Source of the DNA: Clostridia bacterium
GTDB taxonomy: Bacteria > Bacillota > Clostridia > Oscillospirales > CAG-272
Length of the DNA: 52,736 bases
NCBI GenBank assembly: GCA_017411605.1
Contig: JAFQPR010000093.1
Coordinates: 1-52,736 of the forward strand
Direction: 5' to 3'
Below, in pieces: positions 6,543-14,358 of this stretch. The notes below the pieces were generated by a model. It was not told the origin of the DNA, searched no databases, and worked only from the letters and a program-made list of their open reading frames with translations. Positions within the stretch are counted from its first letter, which is position 1. Each line of letters opens with the position of its first letter. Position numbers and translations under genes: made by a program.

Positions 6543-9023
6543 TTATTTAGCTTTCCTTGATTTTGAGCAGGTAAAATAGAATATCTGCCTCTTATCAGAA
6601 AGCTTTTTCATAACCGAAACGGCGCGGTCGATGTGTCTATCGTCAAATGCGATAAACGGATCGTCCAGAATAAGCGGGGGCAGCTCGTCCTCGTAAAGAG
6701 CATCTATAAGCGAAAGGCGTATAGCAAGCGAGTGAAGATCGCGCGTTCCGCGGCTGTAAGCCTCAGCCTGCCTTGATTTTCCGAGGTCGGTCTTGCTAAC
6801 GGTGAAGGACGTATCCATAGTAAACTCACCGCATTCCTCATCGATAAGTGTTACGTATTTTTTAAAGCCCTGACGCGTTTTGTCAAGATATTTTGCCGTC
6901 ATACTGTCCCTTGCGGCAGCGAGAATGTCCTTTGCACGATTTATAACTCTGAGGTTATCAAGATAGATTTCAACCGTTTCATTCTTCTCATAAAGCCTCT
7001 CTTCGATCTCGTCTATTTTTTCTGTCTCGGAGAGTGCTGCGTTATAGTCAAGAACGAGTCGGGATTTTTCTCGTTCGGCAGCGATAAGCTCCTCGTCAAC
7101 CTCGGCAAGCATTTCCTTGAAATTAAGCGAAGTGGGAAGCTCGTCGGGCAAAACTGCTGTGGCTTCGCTTATTCCGTGGGATTCCGCAAAGCGCTTAGCA
7201 TCATCTCTGCGCCTTGAGAGGGAAGAGCGCAAAACGTCAAATTCTGCAAGATTTCGTCTTATCTCTCCGATAGGATCCGGAGTTGTTGTTTTAAATAAAG
7301 AAAGGAAGGAATTAACGTATTCGTGTAGCTTCTTTATCTTTTCTCTTTCAGCTCCGCGCTCACCGTCACGTTCGCGCTCGTATTCAAGAAGAAGCATATA
7401 TCTCTGGTATTTTCTTGATATATCCGCCGTAGCTTCATTGAAGGTAAGGGCGTCGGTCCTCGGGAATTTTGATAAGAAGTCCCGAATCTCTCTTTCTGTG
7501 CGCAAAATAGATGCCTCAAGCAGAGCGATACCTTCCTCGTTTGCGCCTGCTTCAGCCAAGGCAGCATGGTAGAGGTCAAGCTCGGAACGCATGGAAATGA
7601 GTAAGGAAATCGGATTATTATCCGCAAGCGGGCGGTTATAGACTCTCATAATGAACTGCAAAGCAGCAGCATTCGCTTCGGATGCCGAACGCGCTCGTTT
7701 CGGTATAAATAAAGCGAAAATGCCAATAATTATTAGCAAAACGCCCGGAATTGCAGATCCGTAATAAGCAACCTCTGATATTCCTTTACCGAGAGTGAGT
7801 CCAAAGACGAGGAGTAATGCTCCTATTATGGCGAGCAACGCGCCGATTCCGCGATATGATCTGTTTTTCGTTGTGGCTGAGCCGATAGCCATTGTGTGTC
7901 GGTCTATCTCCGCGTAAGTAGGCTCTTCTGCAAACGGAGATTTAACAGCCTTTGATGCCTCCCTTTTCGCGAAGAGAAGATTTTTGTCCTCCGCGAGCCT
8001 TTGAGCCTTCGTGCTCATCGCCTGGCATTCCTCGGCGCTCGTTCCCGAGGCAAAGAATGCTGAAAGCTCGGCAAGCTCTCTGTTCTCGGATATAGAAGCG
8101 AGATTTCTCTCTATTCTGCGAAGCTCGGAGTAGCTTTCGGCAACCGAGGCAATCTCGGCATTAGTGGGTATCTTCCTTTCAAAGAAGGACATTAGCTCCG
8201 CCTCGCGTCCCTCGTCTATCCTGAGTGCGCCGAGCATCTCGGAATACTGCACCTCGTAGCCTCGCTTCTCGCGCGCAAGCATCTCGCGTCTTTCATCCTC
8301 GAGAATCTTCTGTTTTTTAAGCTTTATCTCGTTAATCTTTTCCGAAATTTTTGAGGTCTCCTCTGCAACAGTGGTAAGACTCTCCTTTTTTGCTCTGAGT
8401 CTTGCAAGCTCATCCTCAAGCTCGCTTATATCACGTCTTGCGTCGGCAATCTCTCCCGCGCCGCCCTTCTTCTGATAGAAGCGGCGTCTGTCCTCAAGAA
8501 GCTTTATCGCCTCGTCAAAGCCGCCGATGTCACCCTCTGTTCCAACGAGATTTGAGAGCTTTGCGGAGATAGTCGGGTTAGTGTTCTTACCCGAAAGGTT
8601 TTTCTCGGAGAGGAATACCGTTCTTTCAAATCCGTCGGAGTCAATACCGAAAAGCGATTCTCCGAGAGGCTCTTCAAAGTCGGAGCAGACCGTACCCGTG
8701 TCAAGATCGTAAAGAGTAAACGTATCGTCGGACGCCTTTTGGCCGAAGCTTCTTTCAACTCTGTAATTCTTATCTCCGATACTGAACGCGAGCCAGCCGC
8801 CGAACGCGCCGCCCTGCCAAGGCGTGTATTTCTTTCTGTCATTCTCGTCAAGACTGTGGCGCCTTGTTTCATCAAAGCCGTAAAGCATGGTTTTAATGAA
8901 CACGGTAAGGGTCGTTTTTCCAAATCCGTTGTCCTCGACGAAGTGATTTAAGCCGTCGGAGAAGCTTTTCTGATACTTTGAGAGCTTACCGAAGTTTTCA
9001 ATATATAATTCTCTTATTACCAT
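6543..9023 (-). CDS. yhaN: YhaN-like SMC/Rad50-type ATPase, 826 aa
   Basis: Partner of a SbcD-like nuclease. N-terminal ABC half with Walker A EDNGFGKTT (residues ~32-40), C-terminal half with YSRGTRDLHSLAIRLSL (signature-like) and Walker B LPPLILDDPFIAFDD. Between them lie long charged coiled-coil segments. Unlike SbcC/Rad50, the centre has two hydrophobic segments (near GIGALLAIIGALLLVFG and IPGVLLIIIGIFALF, about residues 400-455), suggesting a membrane hairpin as seen in YhaN proteins. AGGAGG lies 10 nt before the ATG; the gap to yhaO is 15 bp. A role in DNA end processing is inferred. Confidence 0.85.
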   Translation of the reverse strand: MVIRELYIENFGKLSKYQKSFSDGLNHFVEDNGFGKTTLTVFIKTMLYGFDETRRHSLDENDRKKYTPWQGGAFGGWLAFSIGDKNYRVERSFGQKASDDTFTLYDLDTGTVCSDFEEPLGESLFGIDSDGFERTVFLSEKNLSGKNTNPTISAKLSNLVGTEGDIGGFDEAIKLLEDRRRFYQKKGGAGEIADARRDISELEDELARLRAKKESLTTVAEETSKISEKINEIKLKKQKILEDERREMLAREKRGYEVQYSEMLGALRIDEGREAELMSFFERKIPTNAEIASVAESYSELRRIERNLASISENRELAELSAFFASGTSAEECQAMSTKAQRLAEDKNLLFAKREASKAVKSPFAEEPTYAEIDRHTMAIGSATTKNRSYRGIGALLAIIGALLLVFGLTLGKGISEVAYYGSAIPGVLLIIIGIFALFIPKRARSASEANAAALQFIMRVYNRPLADNNPISLLISMRSELDLYHAALAEAGANEEGIALLEASILRTEREIRDFLSKFPRTDALTFNEATADISRKYQRYMLLLEYERERDGERGAEREKIKKLHEYVNSFLSLFKTTTPDPIGEIRRNLAEFDVLRSSLSRRRDDAKRFAESHGISEATAVLPDELPTSLNFKEMLAEVDEELIAAEREKSRLVLDYNAALSETEKIDEIEERLYEKNETVEIYLDNLRVINRAKDILAAARDSMTAKYLDKTRQGFKKYVTLIDEECGEFTMDTSFTVSKTDLGKSRQAEAYSRGTRDLHSLAIRLSLIDALYEDELPPLILDDPFIAFDDRHIDRAVSVMKKLSDKRQIFYFTCSKSRKAK

Positions 9024-9038
9024 AAATTCGCATCCTCC

Positions 9039-10109
9039 TTATTCGTCGAACGCCTCGCCTGCAAGAGCAGAGAGTCCGCAGTGTATTATCTTTTCCTTCT
9101 CTTCGTCTGTGAGTGTTTCGTCTGCGAGGCAGAGTCTTATAAACTCACCCTTGAGTGATTTATCAAATCTGTAATCCTCGGCTCTTGTCAGCAGCTTTGA
9201 GGAATCCTTAATCTCGAAGTAATAGAATTTTTCCGAAAATCTGTCTGTAAGGAACGCCTTATCGCATCTGAGCTCAAGCTCGCGCTCACCGATAAAATTA
9301 ACACGGATAAGGTGTTCCGAGCCGATATCTGCGGTTGCCTCCGCGATTCTTCGCTCAACGTCAGTCGTTCTCAGCGCACCCGTGATATCAACGTCGGTTA
9401 TGTAAAGCTTTCTTTTTGCGAAGGGAACGAATCTGTGTCTGACTCCGCCCTCATCGCAAGATATGAGTGAGAATCCCATCTCGCCCACCTCGTCAAAGCC
9501 GCGTCCCTCGGGTGTTCCCGAATAGACTGCAACCCCGCGTCTGTCTATCGGTGTCTTCCCGTATGTGTGATAGTGACCGAGAGCCATATAATCGATATTT
9601 TTGTCAGCCGCATCGGTAAGCCCTATTACGCCGCCCGCGGCAGATCTGTCGCGCAGCTCTCCGTGGAGAACGACGATGTTTTTGTCATATGGAGAGAGTC
9701 TCAGAGTATCAAACATATCCGCAGCCGTTTCGCTCCTTCCGACCAAGGTGGTATCACCAAGCTTATAGTACGTCCAATCCTTGCCGAAAAAGATAAGATT
9801 TTTCGGCAGCTGCTCGCCCGAGGCGGCAAGAGCATCGCGCTCGTGATTTCCGGGGAGATAGAAGAAGGTCATAGCTTCGGCTCTTTCAATTATAGCGAGA
9901 AGCGAGTCAAGCTCACGGCGCGTTATCTTTTCCGTATCGAAAAGGTCACCCGCGATTATCATTGCGGATGCGCCCATATTCATTCCCTCGCTGCACATAC
10001 GAAGGAAGCTTTGCGTAAGCTCGCGCCTTCTTGACGCAACCTTCGAGGAGGGGAGTCTTGAGGTGAGCTTTGACGCGAGATGTATATCCGAGGTGTGTAT
10101 AATTTTCAT
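9039..10109 (-). CDS. yhaO: YhaO/SbcD-like metallophosphoesterase (DNA exonuclease), 356 aa
   Basis: Calcineurin-like phosphoesterase with all metal-site motifs: HTSDIHLA, AGDLFDTE, LPGNHER, VVLHGEL and LGHYHTYG. This order and the C-terminal capping region match YhaO/SbcD-type DNA repair exonucleases. It probably works with the ATPase encoded 15 bp downstream. Its ATG overlaps the stop of the AraC gene by 4 bp (ATGA), so translation is coupled to that regulator, which is unusual company for a nuclease. Confidence 0.9.
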   Translation of the reverse strand: MKIIHTSDIHLASKLTSRLPSSKVASRRRELTQSFLRMCSEGMNMGASAMIIAGDLFDTEKITRRELDSLLAIIERAEAMTFFYLPGNHERDALAASGEQLPKNLIFFGKDWTYYKLGDTTLVGRSETAADMFDTLRLSPYDKNIVVLHGELRDRSAAGGVIGLTDAADKNIDYMALGHYHTYGKTPIDRRGVAVYSGTPEGRGFDEVGEMGFSLISCDEGGVRHRFVPFAKRKLYITDVDITGALRTTDVERRIAEATADIGSEHLIRVNFIGERELELRCDKAFLTDRFSEKFYYFEIKDSSKLLTRAEDYRFDKSLKGEFIRLCLADETLTDEEKEKIIHCGLSALAGEAFDE

Positions 10110-10927
10110 CGTTTTTCGTCCCTTCTGTATTCTGTCGGTGTGATCTTATATTTTGCGGAAAATACCTTCGAGAAGTATGATTGGTCGGAGAATCCGCACT
10201 CGAGCGCAACCTCGTTTATCGTGGTATTTTCATTTTCGAGCATTTTCTTTGCGCGCTCAAGTCGCATATTCGTGAGGTATGAATTGATAGTAGTTGAAAA
10301 TTCCTTCTTGAAAGAGGAGAGAACTGTAGATTTTGAATACCCTATCGCATCGCAGATATCCTTGATGCTTATCCTGTCTGTGTAATTTTCACTTATGTAT
10401 CTCATAGCGAGCTGACCGACCGTGGCCTTTGAGCCCGTAACGGCATTGGATAGAGTCAGATAGCTTGCGCAGATAGTCATTATCTTAACGTAGGACTCAA
10501 TCATATTATGTTTAACGGAGGGAATAGCGGCAGAAATTTCTCTTGCTTCGAAATCCACCTTACCTAATTTTGCAAGCGCGAGAAGCATAGGGTCGATTCC
10601 TTCGCCCTCGACTCTGACTTGCCCCATCATCAAAAATCCCGTAAGCGCTCCGAAATTGTATAGGGGACTTACTGCCTCGACGAGATTGTGGTGGCACTTG
10701 TATATAATAGGCTCGCCCGTTTCAAGCACCTGCTCGCACGCGCGCCTGTCGCAAGCGCGGCAAAGCTCGTATTCACGAGCGCTTGCTTTATGTAAGAAGC
10801 TGCAAAACTCGAGCTTCTCCTCAGGGTACGCCGCTATCTCTTCAAAATTTGTATTGTGAAGTGAAACGCGGAAGCCCGAAATATTGTAAAGCTCCTTAAG
10901 CGTTGAGGTTATTTTTTCTTTATTCAT
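10106..10927 (-). CDS. PocR-domain AraC-family regulator, 273 aa
   Basis: N-terminal PocR sensory domain with the cysteine-rich stretch EYELCRACDRRACEQV and a MGQV segment, followed by a C-terminal AraC HTH pair (ISIKDICDAIGYSKSTVLSS and TTINEVALECGFSDQSYFSK). PocR domains are thought to bind small organic ligands. The ATG at 10927 has GGAG 7 nt upstream; the in-frame ATG at 10966 lacks one. It is divergent from the amino-sugar kinase gene, and two TACTATT direct repeats stand just before that gene's promoter, so it may control amino-sugar use. Confidence 0.88.
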   Translation of the reverse strand: MNKEKITSTLKELYNISGFRVSLHNTNFEEIAAYPEEKLEFCSFLHKASAREYELCRACDRRACEQVLETGEPIIYKCHHNLVEAVSPLYNFGALTGFLMMGQVRVEGEGIDPMLLALAKLGKVDFEAREISAAIPSVKHNMIESYVKIMTICASYLTLSNAVTGSKATVGQLAMRYISENYTDRISIKDICDAIGYSKSTVLSSFKKEFSTTINSYLTNMRLERAKKMLENENTTINEVALECGFSDQSYFSKVFSAKYKITPTEYRRDEKR

Positions 10928-11012
10928 AAAAACTCCGTTTGCTTTGCGAATGAAAATTAATCTCATAACGTCGCAAATCCAAGCTCAATTTGTAAAAATG
11001 TTCAGCAAAATG

Positions 11013-11039
11013 TACTATTCTACAAAATATTATACTATT
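11013..11039 (+). promoter_or_regulatory. Candidate AraC operator: direct repeat TACTATT
   Basis: TACTATT at 11013-11019 and again at 11033-11039, 20 bp apart (two helical turns), ending 5 bp before the -35 box of the kinase promoter. This is the usual geometry of an activating AraC-family site. Assignment to the PocR-AraC protein encoded divergently is inference. Confidence 0.45.
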
Positions 11040-11044
11040 TTCCC

Positions 11045-11073
11045 TTGCAATTGTCAATATAATATTTTAAAAT
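11045..11073 (+). promoter_or_regulatory. Promoter of the ROK-NahK/nagB operon
   Basis: TTGCAA (11045-11050), 17-bp spacer, TAAAAT (11068-11073). The -35 is imperfect, consistent with need for an activator. Start codon follows at 11115. Confidence 0.65.
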
Positions 11074-11114
11074 ATAAATGTAATTTGACAAAAAGAGCCG
11101 AAAAGAGAGAAGAT

Positions 11115-13178
11115 ATGAAGTACTGTATAGGCGTAGACCTTGGCGGAACTACCGTTAAGGTTGGTTTTGTGAATATAGAAAATGCGGAAATATTAGTGTC
11201 GGGCTCGATACCTACGAGAGCGCCGCGCGCGGCGGAAAGCGTTGCCACAGATATAGTGAAGCTGATACGCCGACTTGCGTCGGACTCGGGATACGCTATG
11301 GAGGGCGCGCTCTGGATAGGCGTTGCCACCGCGGGTATCGTAAAAAACGGCACCGTTCTCGCGGCAACCAATCTCGGCTGGAATAACGTTCCTCTCTCAA
11401 TGCTCCTCTCGAGGATGACGGGTATGCAGGTCTACCTTGCCAACGATGCGAACGCCGCGGCATACGCGGAGGCGCTCTTCGGAGTAGGCGAGGGAAAATC
11501 AACTCTCGTTGCGCTCACTCTCGGTACGGGTGTCGGTGGCGGAATAGTTATAAACGGCAAGATATTCGACGGATTTAACGGCTTTGCTGCAGAGATGGGG
11601 CATATGATAATCAATTCGGGAGGCAGAGAATGCGGCTGCGGCAAGCGCGGCTGCCTTGAAGCCTACGCATCCGCAACGGCTCTGGTTAAGGAGAGCCGCC
11701 GCGTTATGAACCTCTATCCCGACAGTAAGATGTGGGAGCTTGTCGGTCACGATGCGGATAAGGTCACTGCGAAAACGCCATTTGATGCGGCAAAGGCAGG
11801 CGATTACGCCGCGCTCTCTGTAATCGACGATTTTATAAATAACCTCGCCTACGGTATATCAAACGTAATAAATCTCTTCCAGCCCTCTGTGCTGTGTATA
11901 GGAGGCGGAATATCCGCGCAGGGAGATGCGCTTATGATACCGCTCAGGGATAGGGTGTCGAGACTTTCCTTCGGCAGAAAGAATATAAGGACGAAGGTAA
12001 CCGTCGCAAGATTCAGAAACGATGCGGGCATCATAGGAGCGTCTATGCTCGGCTTGCAGGAAAAGGACAAAGAGAATATGAGTATTGCGGAAAAAATTTC
12101 CGAAAACTTTAAAATAGAGGGCGAGGTCGTATGCTCTGTGCCGTACGGAAACGGACACATAAACGATACCTTCCTAATTACAACGCGTGTTAACGGCGGT
12201 GAGAAAAAGTACGTTCTCCAGAGAATAAATAAGAACGTATTTAAAAATCCCGACCTTCTTATGAAGAATTTTGCTCTCGTTACGGAGCATCTTGCAAAGA
12301 AGATAAAGGCTACGGGCGGAGACCCGAAAAGAGAGACTCTCAATCTTATCAAGACATTTGAGGGCTCGGATTATTACGAGAGCCCCGAGGGTGATTTCTG
12401 GAGAATGCTCGTATATGTCACGGGCAGTAAGTGCTACGACAAGGTGGAGGAGCCCGCGCAGTTCTACGAGAGCGCCGTTGCCTTCGGTAATTTCCAGCGC
12501 TTGCTTGAGGATTTCCCGGCGGAAACGCTCCATGAAACAATACCTAACTTCCATAACACGCCCGATAGATTTAAAAATCTTATGGCAGAGGTCGAGCGCG
12601 ATAGCTTCGGCAGACTTTCGGAGGTTATGGCAGAGGTCGAGTTTGCTCGAGCAAGAGAGGAGTTCGCAGGTACTCTTGAAAGAGAGCACGCGGCAGGCAG
12701 ACTTCCCTTAAGAGTTACGCATAACGATACGAAGCTTAATAACATTCTCTTTGACGAGCAGACCGATAAACCCGTATGCGTGGTAGATCTTGACACTATT
12801 ATGCCGGGGTATTCCGTCAACGATTTCGGTGACTCGATACGCTTTGGCGCATCGACTGCGGCAGAGGATGAAAGAGATCTTTCCCTCGTTAATTTTGATA
12901 TCGGGCTCTACGAGCTTTACGTAAAGGGCTTTATCGAGGGTACGGGCAATTGCCTTACCGAGGGAGAACTGCGGATGCTGCCCGTCGGCGCTATTATGAT
13001 GACCCTCGAGTGCGGAATACGTTTCCTTACCGACTATCTTGCAGGTGATACTTACTTCAAGACAAGCCGCCCGAAGCAGAATCTCGATAGATGCAAAACG
13101 CAGTTCAAGCTTGTTTCAGATATGGAAGCAAATCTTGATAAAATGCACGAAATTGTAAATAAATATGCTCAAAAATAA
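11115..13178 (+). CDS. ROK sugar kinase fused to NahK-like N-acetylhexosamine kinase, 687 aa
   Basis: Residues 1 to ~320 are a complete ROK kinase: phosphate loop DLGGTTVKVG, NDANAAAYAEALFG, LTLGTGVGGG, and EMGH followed by zinc site CGCGKRGCLE. Residues ~325-687 are an aminoglycoside-phosphotransferase-fold kinase like NahK (N-acetylhexosamine 1-kinase): GHINDTFLI, catalytic THNDTKLNNILF, metal site VVDLDTIMPG and NDFGDSIRFG. One kinase would make 6-phosphates, the other 1-phosphates. The reading frame is open across the junction; an ATG at 12078 behind AGGAC could allow separate expression of the second kinase. The start at 11115 lies after the promoter; the open frame extends upstream without an RBS. 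nagB follows 20 bp on. Confidence 0.88.
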   Translation: MKYCIGVDLGGTTVKVGFVNIENAEILVSGSIPTRAPRAAESVATDIVKLIRRLASDSGYAMEGALWIGVATAGIVKNGTVLAATNLGWNNVPLSMLLSRMTGMQVYLANDANAAAYAEALFGVGEGKSTLVALTLGTGVGGGIVINGKIFDGFNGFAAEMGHMIINSGGRECGCGKRGCLEAYASATALVKESRRVMNLYPDSKMWELVGHDADKVTAKTPFDAAKAGDYAALSVIDDFINNLAYGISNVINLFQPSVLCIGGGISAQGDALMIPLRDRVSRLSFGRKNIRTKVTVARFRNDAGIIGASMLGLQEKDKENMSIAEKISENFKIEGEVVCSVPYGNGHINDTFLITTRVNGGEKKYVLQRINKNVFKNPDLLMKNFALVTEHLAKKIKATGGDPKRETLNLIKTFEGSDYYESPEGDFWRMLVYVTGSKCYDKVEEPAQFYESAVAFGNFQRLLEDFPAETLHETIPNFHNTPDRFKNLMAEVERDSFGRLSEVMAEVEFARAREEFAGTLEREHAAGRLPLRVTHNDTKLNNILFDEQTDKPVCVVDLDTIMPGYSVNDFGDSIRFGASTAAEDERDLSLVNFDIGLYELYVKGFIEGTGNCLTEGELRMLPVGAIMMTLECGIRFLTDYLAGDTYFKTSRPKQNLDRCKTQFKLVSDMEANLDKMHEIVNKYAQK

Positions 13179-13198
13179 GCAGAGAAGAGGTAACGCTA

Positions 13199-13957
13199 AT
13201 GAAAATCTTTTATTCTAAGACTAAAGAAGAAGCAGGAAAAAAGGCAGCAGGTAGCTTTGCTGCGGTACTTAAAAGCAAACCCGATGCGGTTCTCGGACTT
13301 GCAACGGGATCATCTCCCGAGCCTATGTATCTTTCACTTGCGGAAATGTACAACGCGGGCGAGGTGTCATTCGCAAAGGCGCGCAGCGTAAACCTTGACG
13401 AATACGTGGGGCTCTCTGCCGATCACGATCAGAGCTACGCTTATTTTATGAGAAAGCATCTCTTCGATAAGGTGGATATTGATCTCGCAAATACAAATCT
13501 GCCGAACGGTCTTGCTACCGATTATGCCGCAGAGTGCGCTCGCTACGATGCGCTCTTCGATTCCTTCGGCGGCACCGACCTTCAGATACTCGGTATCGGA
13601 CTTAACGGACATATCGGCTTCAACGAGCCCGCTGATGAGTTCACCAAGGGCACGAACGCGGTAAAGCTTACCGAGTCCACCGTTAAGGCAAACTCGAGAT
13701 TCTTCGCATCAGAGAGCGACGTTCCCACTATGGCATTCTCTATGGGTATCGGTCAGATAATGCGCGCAAAGAAGATAATCCTTCTCGCAAACGGCAAGGC
13801 TAAAGCGGATATCCTCGAGACGGCTCTCTTCGGTAAGGTAACGCCGAGCGTTCCCGCGTCTATCCTTCAGTTTGCCGCTGACGTTGAGGTATACGCAGAC
13901 GAGGACGCGCTTTCGGTTATCATCGAAAAGCACGGCAAGGACGCTGTAATATACTGA
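13199..13957 (+). CDS. nagB: Glucosamine-6-phosphate deaminase NagB, 252 aa
   Basis: Converts glucosamine 6-phosphate to fructose 6-phosphate and ammonia. Motifs VLGLATGSSPEPMY (phosphate loop), VNLDEYVGL (catalytic Asp) and LGIGLNGHIGFNEP (catalytic His) are intact; length is typical of the short Firmicutes form. AGAGG precedes the ATG. With the fused kinase upstream it forms an amino-sugar operon that feeds hexosamines to glycolysis. No NagA deacetylase is in the window. Confidence 0.95.
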   Translation: MKIFYSKTKEEAGKKAAGSFAAVLKSKPDAVLGLATGSSPEPMYLSLAEMYNAGEVSFAKARSVNLDEYVGLSADHDQSYAYFMRKHLFDKVDIDLANTNLPNGLATDYAAECARYDALFDSFGGTDLQILGIGLNGHIGFNEPADEFTKGTNAVKLTESTVKANSRFFASESDVPTMAFSMGIGQIMRAKKIILLANGKAKADILETALFGKVTPSVPASILQFAADVEVYADEDALSVIIEKHGKDAVIY

Positions 13958-13988
13958 AATTAAACCTACCTTTACCTTTAAACCCGCA

Positions 13989-14026
13989 AAAGAGGTTTTA
14001 TTGAACAAAAATGCCTCTTTGTGTTT
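13989..14026 (+). terminator. Weak terminator after nagB
   Basis: AAAGAGG (13989-13995) and CCTCTTT (14014-14020) form a 7-bp stem followed by GTGTTT. Short stem and broken T-run make it weak. Confidence 0.45.
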
Positions 14027-14066
14027 AGTATTTATGACGAAAAATAGCAGTAAAGGATAGTTTTCA

Positions 14067-14095
14067 TTGACAAGTCTTTCGTTATATAGTAAAAT
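14067..14095 (+). promoter_or_regulatory. Sigma-A promoter of the metalloprotease operon
   Basis: TTGACA (14067-14072), 17-bp spacer, TAAAAT (14090-14095). Transcription should begin near 14102, giving a leader of about 185 nt before the first start codon. Confidence 0.8.
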
Positions 14096-14101
14096 AAAAG
14101 T

Positions 14102-14283
14102 GTAAGTACGTATACGTGTTTTTGACATTGCGGTAGATTTGATACGTACAGACTTAAAGTTACTTTCAGCCGACGGAGCTTGCTTAATTATAAACTGCAT
14201 CGGTGAACATTTTAATAGAAACAAAAAAGCGCATAAGACCGTCGGTATTGTACCGCCCATCTTATGCGTTTTTTATAGGAGGA
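14102..14283 (+). promoter_or_regulatory. Structured leader with terminator just before the RBS (attenuator of unknown signal)
   Basis: Three structures are visible: an 8-bp perfect stem (14106-14113 with 14142-14149); CCGACGG at 14170-14176; and a terminator with a 9-bp stem (14230-14238 with 14260-14268), an inner CGGTA/TACCG hairpin and six T's, ending immediately before AGGAGG at 14277. CCGACGG is exactly complementary to CCGTCGG at 14239-14245, inside the terminator, so an alternative antiterminating fold is possible. No known riboswitch class was recognised. Confidence 0.6.
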
Positions 14284-14286
14284 ACT

Positions 14287-14358
14287 ATGGAGCCATTTTT
14301 TATTCTAATGTGTCTGTTTGTTGTCCGTGTTATTTTTAGAAAGGTAGGTTTTATATGA
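14287..14358 (+). CDS. 23-residue hydrophobic leader peptide
   Basis: ATG at 14287 sits 4 nt after AGGAGG. It encodes MEPFFILMCLFVVRVIFRKV plus three residues, and its TGA (14356-14358) overlaps the ATG of the metalloprotease (14355) as ATGA. This suggests translational coupling. The peptide is hydrophobic with three basic residues near the end and could insert in the membrane. It is short, so function is uncertain, but the RBS and overlap are exact. Confidence 0.5.
   Translation: MEPFFILMCLFVVRVIFRKVGFI

Noticed and set aside
6543-10109. Reading the YhaO/YhaN pair as an anti-phage defence system
   Set aside because: Nuclease plus SMC-like ATPase pairs occur in defence systems, but both proteins match the widespread housekeeping YhaO/YhaN type and no other defence genes are nearby.
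14102-14283. c-di-GMP, T-box or cobalamin riboswitch in the metalloprotease leader
   Set aside because: None of the landmark sequences of these classes could be found; only the stems and terminator are supported.
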